From positions 1 to 64,000 of the forward strand of contig JBBALI010000008.1 in assembly GCA_040403095.1 (NCBI GenBank): a stretch of DNA of 64,000 bases, in the 5' to 3' direction. Below are positions 16,936 to 24,163 of this stretch, in pieces. Position numbers and translations under genes: made by a program. The stretch's first letter is position 1. Each line of letters begins with the position of its first letter. Below the pieces are notes generated by a model. The model was not told the origin of the DNA and did not search any database. It was given only the letters and a program-made list of their open reading frames with translations. The DNA comes from JAQVCM01 sp040403095 (GTDB lineage: Bacteria > Bacteroidota > Bacteroidia > Flavobacteriales_D > Crocinitomicaceae).

Positions 16936-18555
16936 ATGAAAAATTACAAGATATTAGCTGTTTCAATGTTCGTAGGAACAATGTTAAATGCACAAACTTT
17001 AGAAAGTGCAATTAAGAAAACAGACAACGAAATGTTCGATGCAGCGCGCACTGAATTTAAAGCTTTGGTTGCAAAAGAACCAACGAAGGCTGATAATTAT
17101 TTTTATTTCGGTGAAAATTATTTTCAAGCGGATGATATCGATTCTGCAAACATCATTTGGAAACAAGGTTTGTCTATTGATGCTGTTAATCCATTGAACT
17201 TAGTGGGTACTGGAAAATACCTATGGTTTAAAGGGGATACTACAGAAGGTAAAAAGTTGTTTGTTCAAGCATTGACATTAACAAAAAACAAAAATGCTGA
17301 AGTGATGCGTCAAATTGGTTCTGTTTACACAAATGCACCAATTAAGGCTTTGAACCAAGCAGTTGCGATTTTGACAACAGCTATCAAATTAGATGCTAAA
17401 AACATCGAAGGACATTTGTTATTGGGTGATGCTTTGTTGGAATTGACACCAACAAACGGTACTGAGGCTATGAAAAGTTACAACAATGCTTTAGATCTTT
17501 CTAAGCAAGCTAAAATTGTGGTTCGTAAAGCGAAAGTTTATCAACGTGCTCAAAATTATCAGCTAGCAAATGATTTGTATATTGAGGCTCAAGATTTAGA
17601 TCCAACTTATGCACCAGCTTACAGAGAAAACGCTGAGTTGAACATGAAATTTAATCAAACTTCAAAAGCCGTTGAAAACTGGTTGTTTTACTTGGAATTG
17701 AATAACAATGACTATTCAAGATACCGTTATGCAACTTCTTTGTTTTCAGGAAAAAAATACTGTGAATCTGTAACTCAATTTGAAACAATTCACGCAAATG
17801 GATTTGAGAATTTCTACAGTCAACGTTTATTGGGATATTCAATTTACGAGTGTAATGCGAAAGATCCAAAAGCAGATACTGCAAATTATAGAAAAGGAAT
17901 GAATGCAATCAATAGATTCTTTCAAATTGCACCTGAAGACAAAGTAATTGCGATGGATTACAAATACAAAGGTTTGTTGTTGTCTAAATTAGGTAGTGAT
18001 TCTTCTGCCATTTTGGAGTTGAATAGAGCGATTGAAAAAGATTCTGTAAATGGTGCTGAGTTGTATGGTGAATTGTCTAAATTGTATATGAAATCAAAAA
18101 AGTATGATTTGGTAGTTGCAAGTTTGAACAAAAAAATGGGTTTAGATTCTACCAAATTAACAGTAACTGAATATAACGATTTAGGTAGAGCTTATTACTT
18201 TGGTTCAAAAAACTATGTGTTGGCAGATGCAGCATATGCGCAAGTGGCGAAATTGTCTCCAACTTTTGCTATGGCGTCATTGTGGAGAGGTAGGTCAAAT
18301 GTACAATTGGATTTGAAAAAAGTAACTTGGGGAGCAAGACCATATTATGAAAAATTCATCGAGTTGGTTCCTGAAGCAGAAAGAGCAGGAGCATACAAAA
18401 ATTTCATGATTGAGGCTGCAAAATATATGGGCGATTACTATGTAAATTCCCCTGCAAAAGATATTGCCAAAGCGAAAGATGCATGGAATATCGTTAAAAC
18501 TTTGGATCCAGCTGATGCTCAAGCAAAAACTTTCTTTGCGACAGTTGGAAAATAA
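16936..18555 (+). CDS. Periplasmic tetratricopeptide-repeat protein
   Basis: 539 residues from the ATG at 16936, which begins a signal peptide (MKNYKILAVSMFVGTMLNAQ); the longer frame from 16876 adds 20 unlikely residues. The rest is helical repeats of about 34 residues with TPR features (for example NYFYFGENYFQADDID, EGHLLLGDALLEL, NDLGRAYYFGSKNY). TPR arrays hold proteins together. Its location after ExbBD-TonB and the PstS-like lipoprotein suggests a scaffold in the same envelope process (inference). A strong terminator follows. Confidence 0.85.
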   Translation: MKNYKILAVSMFVGTMLNAQTLESAIKKTDNEMFDAARTEFKALVAKEPTKADNYFYFGENYFQADDIDSANIIWKQGLSIDAVNPLNLVGTGKYLWFKGDTTEGKKLFVQALTLTKNKNAEVMRQIGSVYTNAPIKALNQAVAILTTAIKLDAKNIEGHLLLGDALLELTPTNGTEAMKSYNNALDLSKQAKIVVRKAKVYQRAQNYQLANDLYIEAQDLDPTYAPAYRENAELNMKFNQTSKAVENWLFYLELNNNDYSRYRYATSLFSGKKYCESVTQFETIHANGFENFYSQRLLGYSIYECNAKDPKADTANYRKGMNAINRFFQIAPEDKVIAMDYKYKGLLLSKLGSDSSAILELNRAIEKDSVNGAELYGELSKLYMKSKKYDLVVASLNKKMGLDSTKLTVTEYNDLGRAYYFGSKNYVLADAAYAQVAKLSPTFAMASLWRGRSNVQLDLKKVTWGARPYYEKFIELVPEAERAGAYKNFMIEAAKYMGDYYVNSPAKDIAKAKDAWNIVKTLDPADAQAKTFFATVGK

Positions 18556-18575
18556 AAGATTGGATTTAAAAATTT

Positions 18576-18603
18576 AAAAGGTGTTCGAAAGGACACCTTT
18601 TTT
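18576..18603 (+). terminator. Terminator after the TPR gene
   Basis: AAAAGGTGT (18576-18584) pairs with ACACCTTTT (18593-18601). The stem extends inward through a G-U pair to a GAAA tetraloop and is followed by a T run. It closes the exbB-to-TPR block. Confidence 0.88.
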
Positions 18604-18785
18604 GTTTTAGCCGAATTGATAATTTGTGCAATAGTCTAATTTTATCGAACAAACAAACGCATGACAAAAGGCCTTTGTTCGAAAAATTAGATTTTTAGTG
18701 CCTTTGCCCTATCGAATTTCCTAAATTATTTTCAAAAATATTTTTTAATTTATGATGACCGTAAATAGCTTACGTGCTGCCGGCC

Positions 18786-18793
18786 TAGCTTTG
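18786..18793 (+). promoter_or_regulatory. Bacteroidetes -7 promoter box for the 106-residue gene
   Basis: TAGCTTTG matches TAnnTTTG, with the ATG 20 bases further on at 18813. No convincing -33 element. Confidence 0.5.
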
Positions 18794-18812
18794 TATCATA
18801 AAATTAAAAGAT

Positions 18813-19133
18813 ATGAGAGCAATTTTTGACAAAATCAACATCGAATCAATTCAGTTTGAATCAGGAAGTCGTGAAGTACATGTAAATTGTAAAATTTCTC
18901 AGGGAAACCAAACTTTTAGAAGTGAATTATTAGTTGATCACACAGATTTAAATAAATTGATGGGTAGAATTCAACAATTGTCTGATCAGACAGATGTAAT
19001 GAATTGTTTTGATAAATTCGATATGCAAAATGGACAGGAATATTATTCTTTCGAATTTCAAAAGACTGAATTCGCTGATTTGTGGATAGACAACGTTGAG
19101 TTTGGAAATGCCTTTAGACAAATAAGAGCATAA
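18813..19133 (+). CDS. Conserved-looking protein of unknown function, 106 residues
   Basis: Soluble, acidic and without a signal peptide. It has alternating short strands (IESIQFESG, REVHVNCKIS, YYSFEFQKTEF) around a helix (HTDLNKLMGRIQQL), which would fit a small alpha/beta fold. I do not recognise a family. It has its own promoter box and stands between a terminator and an unrelated lipoprotein gene, so it is probably a single-gene unit. Confidence 0.7.
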   Translation: MRAIFDKINIESIQFESGSREVHVNCKISQGNQTFRSELLVDHTDLNKLMGRIQQLSDQTDVMNCFDKFDMQNGQEYYSFEFQKTEFADLWIDNVEFGNAFRQIRA

Positions 19134-19209
19134 AAAAGCAAATTTTAACCAACCTTCTATAAAAAAATACGTTCTACATTAAAAATGATGTACAAATGCT
19201 AAAAAATTG

Positions 19210-19217
19210 TACATTTG
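19210..19217 (+). promoter_or_regulatory. Bacteroidetes -7 promoter box for the lipoprotein gene
   Basis: TACATTTG matches TAnnTTTG, 47 bases before the ATG at 19265. Nearby, TGTACA occurs twice (from 19189 and 19209), which could be a protein-binding site. Confidence 0.5.
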
Positions 19218-19264
19218 GAGTAAATTATTTCCTTCGGGAGAATTTGTAAATAATTATAGAAAAT

Positions 19265-19930
19265 ATGAAATTGAAATCTATTCTTGCTTCTACGTTAGTT
19301 GTTGCTGCGTTTGCTAGCTGTGTAAAACACGAAGTTATTCCGGCTCCAGAGCCAAAAGTTGAATTAGTTTGTAACTTCACAGGTACAATCAATGGTACTG
19401 ATGTTGAATGGACTCAAAATGTAGAAGGTTTTTACTTGGAGTCAAGTAAATCTAAAATTGTTCCACCATCTGGATTATCGTCAGCTATTTATTATTCTGA
19501 AATTAAGTCTACAGATAATTTAAATGCGATGCGTTTGAATATCGGTGAAATGAAATGGGATGCAAATGTTACTAGTGATCCAACATTGTCTATTTTCAAT
19601 GGTTTCTTAACTGCAAATCCGATTCCAACTTATACCCTTGGTGCAGTTTTGACTGGTGCTAACACTGCAGGTTTTGAAGTTTCTTACAGAGATGGCAATG
19701 GAGATATTTGGTTAAGTAATGATGTAGATCCTAACACAATTGAATTCACTAACATTGTTCAGGAATCTGATAAAACTGGAGATTACTCAAAGTTCGTAGC
19801 TAATTTTAGCTGTACAACTTACCATACTTTCATGTATATTGACAATCTTATTTCTCCTCCAGATACAACTTATGTGACTGAAACAAGAGCAATCAACAAT
19901 GGAGTTTTCAAAGGTTGGTACAAAAGATAA
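19265..19930 (+). CDS. Lipoprotein of unknown function
   Basis: 221 residues. The signal ends in a lipobox (AFASC, Cys near position 19), so the mature protein is lipid-anchored. The body is beta-rich, with a repeated NGT pattern (TGTINGTDVEW) and YRDGNGDIW. It resembles the small surface or periplasmic lipoproteins common in Flavobacteriales, but no named domain was recognised. A single-gene unit with its own promoter box and terminator. Confidence 0.75.
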   Translation: MKLKSILASTLVVAAFASCVKHEVIPAPEPKVELVCNFTGTINGTDVEWTQNVEGFYLESSKSKIVPPSGLSSAIYYSEIKSTDNLNAMRLNIGEMKWDANVTSDPTLSIFNGFLTANPIPTYTLGAVLTGANTAGFEVSYRDGNGDIWLSNDVDPNTIEFTNIVQESDKTGDYSKFVANFSCTTYHTFMYIDNLISPPDTTYVTETRAINNGVFKGWYKR

Positions 19931-19953
19931 ATGATTTTTTTTCAAGATATATT

Positions 19954-19985
19954 AATGCTGTTCATTTCTATGAGCAGCATTTTTT
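19954..19985 (+). terminator. Terminator after the lipoprotein gene
   Basis: 12-bp stem with one G-U pair (19954-19965 with 19970-19981, core AATGCTG/CAGCATT), a 4-base loop and a following T run. Confidence 0.88.
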
Positions 19986-20015
19986 GTATTTTAAGGCCTT
20001 AGAAAACAAGAATCG

Positions 20016-20708
20016 ATGAGTCACGTTTTAAAAATAGCCATTATTGGCGATTTCAATTTCACTTACAACGCACATCATGCGACCAATTTAGCTTTGGATC
20101 ATGCTGGTAGATTTTTGGAAATCGAAGTTAATTACTATTGGATAAAATTGGCTGAAGCGACTCAATTTAAATCAAATCAGCTTCTAGAATACGACGGAAT
20201 TTGGATTAGTCCCGGGCCATTCAAAAACATTTTCTTTCTTTCTGGAATTATCGATCAAGTTTTACAATCAAAATTACCAACATTTATTACGGGAGAAGGT
20301 TTCAAATCCCTAATTGAAGTGCTCATAAATCGCTTTAATCTCAATCCTAATGGTGAAAAATTGATTTCTGACAACTTGGTTGAAGGCGAACAATTTGAGC
20401 GTGTAGAAATAGTTCCAAATTCTGAAGCGCTGATAAAAATTTATGAGAATCATTCGCCAGTAGAATTGACTTCCTCAAGATACAGTTTGTATCCTCAATT
20501 AATTCACTATTTATTAGATGAATTAATCGATATTGAAGGTTATAATCAATTTGAAGAAGCGGAAATTGTTAGTTTGAAAAAATATCTCTTCTTTGTTGCT
20601 TGTGGTTTTTGTCCTCAGATTTCTTCAACCCGTGAAATACCACATCCTTTGGTTTATACTTTCATTAAAGCTTGCGTCGAAAAACAAAAAATGCAATCGC
20701 TTAATTAA
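20016..20708 (+). CDS. CTP synthase C-terminal-domain-related protein (class I amidotransferase fold)
   Basis: 230 residues. The start (KIAIIGDFN, then AHHATNLALDHA and YYWI) and residues 59-71 (YDGIWISPGPFKN) match the family named CTP synthase C-terminal region-related (seleno)protein, a glutamine amidotransferase-like fold detached from a synthetase. In that family the next motif holds a Cys or Sec nucleophile (TCGGFQH-like); here it reads ITGEGFKS (residues 91-98), with Gly where the nucleophile should be. A catalytic Cys is therefore absent at that place, and the protein may be a binding or regulatory version. Its 3' end overlaps the convergent rnhA gene by 4 bases. Confidence 0.7.
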   Translation: MSHVLKIAIIGDFNFTYNAHHATNLALDHAGRFLEIEVNYYWIKLAEATQFKSNQLLEYDGIWISPGPFKNIFFLSGIIDQVLQSKLPTFITGEGFKSLIEVLINRFNLNPNGEKLISDNLVEGEQFERVEIVPNSEALIKIYENHSPVELTSSRYSLYPQLIHYLLDELIDIEGYNQFEEAEIVSLKKYLFFVACGFCPQISSTREIPHPLVYTFIKACVEKQKMQSLN

Positions 20709-21193
20709 AACATTTCGCTTTTTTGCTCTGAATCTTCAAAAAAAGTGTCGACTATTAAATTTTTTGATTCAGCAGCATTTACTGCCAAAACATCACACCT
20801 CTCGTTTTCTGGATGACCATTATGTCCCTTGATCCAAAAGATTTCTATTTTCTTAAATTTTGCGTGCAATTTCAAGTATCGCTGCCACAAATCAGGATTC
20901 TTTTTGTCTTTAAAACCTTTCTTTTGCCAACCAAAAACCCATCCTTGAGAAATTGAATCAACAACATATTTAGAATCTGAATAGATTTTAATTGGATATT
21001 GATCTGATTTCAATGCTTCTAGCCCTACAATAAGCGCCAACAATTCCATCCTATTGTTGGTTGTTCGCTTAAATCCTTGTGAAAACTCTTTTTCTTTTCC
21101 TTTGAATCTCAGGATTGTACCAAATCCTCCAGGCCCAGGATTTCCTTTCGCTGCGCCATCGGTATATATTTCAATGCAATCTTCTTGAATCAT
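20705..21193 (-). CDS. rnhA: Ribonuclease HI
   Basis: 162 residues, full length. It cuts the RNA strand of RNA-DNA hybrids. The family motifs are clear: IYTDGAAKGNPGPGG (Asp12), TTNNRMELLAL (Glu50), IYSDSKYVVDSI (Asp73), and the end of the fold with IKGHNGHPENERCD (Asp134), which provide the four metal-binding acidic residues. Twenty bases separate it from the OmpA-like gene upstream, so it may be transcribed from that side. It overlaps the convergent neighbour by 4 bases, so neither gene has a terminator of its own between them. Confidence 0.95.
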   Translation of the reverse strand: MIQEDCIEIYTDGAAKGNPGPGGFGTILRFKGKEKEFSQGFKRTTNNRMELLALIVGLEALKSDQYPIKIYSDSKYVVDSISQGWVFGWQKKGFKDKKNPDLWQRYLKLHAKFKKIEIFWIKGHNGHPENERCDVLAVNAAESKNLIVDTFFEDSEQKSEMF

Positions 21194-21213
21194 GTTTATA
21201 GATAGATTTTTAA

Positions 21214-22119
21214 CTATTTTTTGCCATCATTCAATAGTTGCATAATTTCATCCAACTTTGGTGAAAGGATGATTTCAGTGCGTCGATTTTTTGCTTTACC
21301 TTCAGCCGTTTCATTGCTTGCTTTGGGCGAAAATTCTCCTTTTCCTGAAGCAGTGACTCTTTTTGGAAGCACTTTGTATTCTTCTGTTAAAATTCGAACT
21401 ATTGAAGTGGCTCTTCCAACACTTAAATCCCAATTGTCTTTGTAAATCGCTGTTTTAATTGGGTCATTGTCAGTGTGTCCTTCTATCAGAATGTCAATGT
21501 CTGTATTTTTTTGCAACACATCTGCCAATAATTTCAACGCCTGTTTTCCTTTGTCTTCAACGGATGCGCTGCCAGATTTGAAAAGCAATTTATCAGACAA
21601 AGAAACATATACTTTTCCATTTTTGATTTCAACTGAAAGTTCGTCAGATTTAAATCCTAAAAGTGCATTTCTTAGTACGTCATTTAGTCTTTTGGTAATT
21701 GAATCTTGTCTAGAAATGATCGCTTTCATCTCTTTCAACGATTTTTCTCTTTCGGTAAGTAGTTTTTCTTTGTTGTTTAATTCGTCTGACTTCATTTTCA
21801 AAGCAGCACTGTATTTTTCAGATTGAGAGATGTTTTCATTAAACAATTCATTGTATTTCCCTTCAAGGTTTGACTTTTGACTTTCGAGTTCTTTGGTTTT
21901 TGAATCTAGACTTGAAATTTGCATCAATAAAGTATCCTTGTGTGCATCTTTCAAAGCATTCATCCTACAAAGTGAATCTCTTTCCAACGTCAACGCTTTC
22001 ATTCTTTTGCTTCCTTTCAATTTAGTTGGAGGAGTTTCACCACATTTGTAGACGGGAGCACAGGCAAAAAGTACTGCGAATAAACTTAAGAATGTCGCGT
22101 AAAAAATAACTTTTTTCAT
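21214..22119 (-). CDS. OmpA-family peptidoglycan-binding lipoprotein with coiled coil
   Basis: 301 residues. A lipoprotein signal (VLFAC) is followed by a long coiled coil (about 40-145, rich in Lys/Glu/Leu heptads) and a C-terminal OmpA domain (about 165-290) with IEGHTDNDPI, NWDLSVGRATSIVR and NRRTEIIL, which binds diaminopimelate in peptidoglycan. It probably links the outer membrane to the cell wall over a distance set by the coiled coil. It starts 5 bases after murI, another cell-wall gene. Confidence 0.88.
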   Translation of the reverse strand: MKKVIFYATFLSLFAVLFACAPVYKCGETPPTKLKGSKRMKALTLERDSLCRMNALKDAHKDTLLMQISSLDSKTKELESQKSNLEGKYNELFNENISQSEKYSAALKMKSDELNNKEKLLTEREKSLKEMKAIISRQDSITKRLNDVLRNALLGFKSDELSVEIKNGKVYVSLSDKLLFKSGSASVEDKGKQALKLLADVLQKNTDIDILIEGHTDNDPIKTAIYKDNWDLSVGRATSIVRILTEEYKVLPKRVTASGKGEFSPKASNETAEGKAKNRRTEIILSPKLDEIMQLLNDGKK

Positions 22120-22124
22120 ATTTG

Positions 22125-22952
22125 TTAGTTTAATTTAATGTGTTCTGCAATAATTTTTCGATTTAAAAACAAAGATGCATTTTGACTAAATACGGTTTCA
22201 TTTTCAGTGGTCAAATACCTAGTGGTTCTAGTTTTTGAGCATTTATGGTCAATTTCTGGGTGCCGAATTAAATAATCGGCTAACTTTTCAGCGATGATTG
22301 CACCTTGAGCGACTATTTGCACATTTTTAGGAACAATGGATTCTATATAATCTTTTAAAATAGGGTAGTGGGTACAAGCCAAGATTATTGTGTCTATTTC
22401 ATGGTCTTTTTGAAGTAACTTTTCTACATCTTCTTTGATGAGCATTTTTCCCGCTTCAGTAAAATGTTTGTTGTTTTCAATTAAAGGCACCCAAATCGGA
22501 CAAGCGTGTTGACTTACAATTGTATTTGGTGAAAATTTCCCTATTTCAATGACGTAAGATTCCGATTTTACAGTTCCTTCAGTAGCTAAAATTCCTACAT
22601 GATCAGTAATACTGTATTCTCCAATCGCTTCCGTAGTTGGTCTGATTACACCTAAAACCCTCTTATTTGGAAATAATTGTGGTAAATCTTTTTGTTGAAT
22701 GGTTCTTAAAGCTTTTGCAGAAGCTGTATTGCAAGCTAAAACAACCAATTCACAACCTTGATTGAATAAAAATGCAACAGCTTCGAGTGTAAATTCATAC
22801 ACAACATCAAAGGAGCGCGGACCATATGGTGCTCGTGCATTGTCACCGAGGTATAAAAAATCGTAATTAGGAAGTTTTTGTTGCAATTCAGATAAGATTG
22901 TCAAACCTCCATAACCAGAGTCAAAAACACCTATAGGATTGAGTTTATTCAT
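22125..22952 (-). CDS. murI: Glutamate racemase
   Basis: 275 residues. It makes D-glutamate for peptidoglycan. The N-terminal motif PIGVFDSGYGGLTIL and the two catalytic cysteines (VVLACNTASA and IILACTHYPIL) are in place. It lies directly upstream of the OmpA-like gene and downstream of the skp-bamA-uppS block, but a terminator hairpin at 22980-23006 suggests partly separate transcription. Confidence 0.95.
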   Translation of the reverse strand: MNKLNPIGVFDSGYGGLTILSELQQKLPNYDFLYLGDNARAPYGPRSFDVVYEFTLEAVAFLFNQGCELVVLACNTASAKALRTIQQKDLPQLFPNKRVLGVIRPTTEAIGEYSITDHVGILATEGTVKSESYVIEIGKFSPNTIVSQHACPIWVPLIENNKHFTEAGKMLIKEDVEKLLQKDHEIDTIILACTHYPILKDYIESIVPKNVQIVAQGAIIAEKLADYLIRHPEIDHKCSKTRTTRYLTTENETVFSQNASLFLNRKIIAEHIKLN

Positions 22953-22979
22953 GCGCCAATTTCTTGGTTAAAGGTAATA

Positions 22980-23006
22980 AAAAAAGGCGATCAAAAAGAC
23001 CGCCTT
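22980..23006 (-). terminator. Terminator after the second skp-like gene
   Basis: AAGGCG (22984-22989) pairs with CGCCTT (23001-23006); on the minus strand the hairpin runs into a T tract. It lies between the last skp-like gene and murI. Confidence 0.7.
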
Positions 23007-23026
23007 GATTTTGTATTATCAATGTT

Positions 23027-23545
23027 TTATTTAATTTTTGTTTCTTCAGCATCCAAACGAAGCAATTCAATTAAAACTTCACCTGTTAAATCACTTCCAC
23101 CTTTGAAATAAATTGCTTGAGATTCATCGATGATGTAATTCATTTTTTTTCTTTCAGCAACAATGTCAACCGCTTTTTGCATTCTTTTCAAGATTGGTGC
23201 ATTCAAGTCATTGCTCATGATAGACATTCTTTGTTGCAAATCTTGCTCCAAAGTTTGTAATTCTTGTTGTTTCTTTTGCAATCTTTCTTCTTCATATTGA
23301 CGCATCACTGGGCTCAATTTTTCTCTTTCAGCCAAGTATTTATTGTACGCTTTTTGAAATTCAGCTTCTTTGTCCACCAATTCTTTTTCTCCTGCAGCAC
23401 CAAACTCTTCCAAAGTTTTAATTGCTTCTTTTCTTGAAGGCAATGTATCCAACAATTTAGATGAATTAATATGACCCATTTTCACTTGTGCATTCAATGC
23501 CCCAGCAGACATCATTACCATCAACGCAACCAATAACTTTTTCAT
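23027..23545 (-). CDS. OmpH/Skp-family periplasmic chaperone, copy 2
   Basis: 172 residues. A signal peptide (MKKLLVALMVMMSAGALNA) is followed by KMGHINSSKLLDTLPSRKEA and a long charged coiled coil with many Gln, Glu and Lys residues (about 50-120), then YIIDESQAIYFKGGSDLTGEVL. This is the OmpH/Skp layout: a trimer with coiled-coil arms that holds unfolded outer-membrane proteins on their way to BamA. It is paralogous to the next gene upstream, 25 bases away. Confidence 0.9.
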   Translation of the reverse strand: MKKLLVALMVMMSAGALNAQVKMGHINSSKLLDTLPSRKEAIKTLEEFGAAGEKELVDKEAEFQKAYNKYLAEREKLSPVMRQYEEERLQKKQQELQTLEQDLQQRMSIMSNDLNAPILKRMQKAVDIVAERKKMNYIIDESQAIYFKGGSDLTGEVLIELLRLDAEETKIK

Positions 23546-23570
23546 TTCTTTTTTTTTATTTTTCTAATTA

Positions 23571-24095
23571 CTATTTATTACTGGGTTTTACACCCATTTC
23601 TTTCAGTACATCATCGCTCAAATCAAACTTGTCATCTGCATAAACCAGATTACTTTGGTTTGCTTTGTCGAATATGAAACTGAAATTTTTATTTGATGCA
23701 ACTTTTTGCATCGCTTCAAACACTTTATCTTGAATTGGTTTTATCAATTCTTGTCTTTTTTGAAAATAGTCTCCAGAAACACCAAATCTCATTTTTTGCA
23801 TTTCCATGGCTTCTGTTTCTAATTTCTCAATTTCTTCCGAACGCTTCTTTTTTTCTTCAGCAGGAAGTAAGACTTCTTCCCTGGCAAACGCTTCTTTTTT
23901 CTTTTTCAAAACATCGTATCGGTCTTCAATTTCTTTGGTCCATCTTTCAGCCAATTTATCCAATTTAGCTTTGGCTTCTGCATATTCTGGTACACTGCTT
24001 AAAATGTAATCAGAATCAATGTATCCATACTTCTGCGCTGAACTGACAAACGATGTGCCAAAAATCAAAAGTAAACCGAAAATGTATGTTTTCAT
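23571..24095 (-). CDS. OmpH/Skp-family periplasmic chaperone, copy 1
   Basis: 174 residues from the ATG at 24095, which begins the signal peptide (MKTYIFGLLLIFGTSFVSSA); the longer frame adds nine residues before it. The mature part starts KYGYIDSDYILSSVPEYAEAK and has a coiled-coil region rich in Lys/Glu and a tail with FIFDKANQSNLVYAD, matching the Skp fold. It sits 68 bases after bamA, whose substrates Skp carries. Tandem skp copies next to bamA are usual in Bacteroidetes. Confidence 0.9.
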   Translation of the reverse strand: MKTYIFGLLLIFGTSFVSSAQKYGYIDSDYILSSVPEYAEAKAKLDKLAERWTKEIEDRYDVLKKKKEAFAREEVLLPAEEKKKRSEEIEKLETEAMEMQKMRFGVSGDYFQKRQELIKPIQDKVFEAMQKVASNKNFSFIFDKANQSNLVYADDKFDLSDDVLKEMGVKPSNK

Positions 24096-24163
24096 AATTT
24101 TATTTTGCAACAAAAACGCCAAATATAATGTTTTTATTGTGATTGAAAAAATAGCCTATTTAA

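Noticed and set aside
21467..21826. 119-codon plus-strand frame opposite the OmpA-like gene
   Set aside because: Serine-rich low-complexity antisense of the coiled-coil region.
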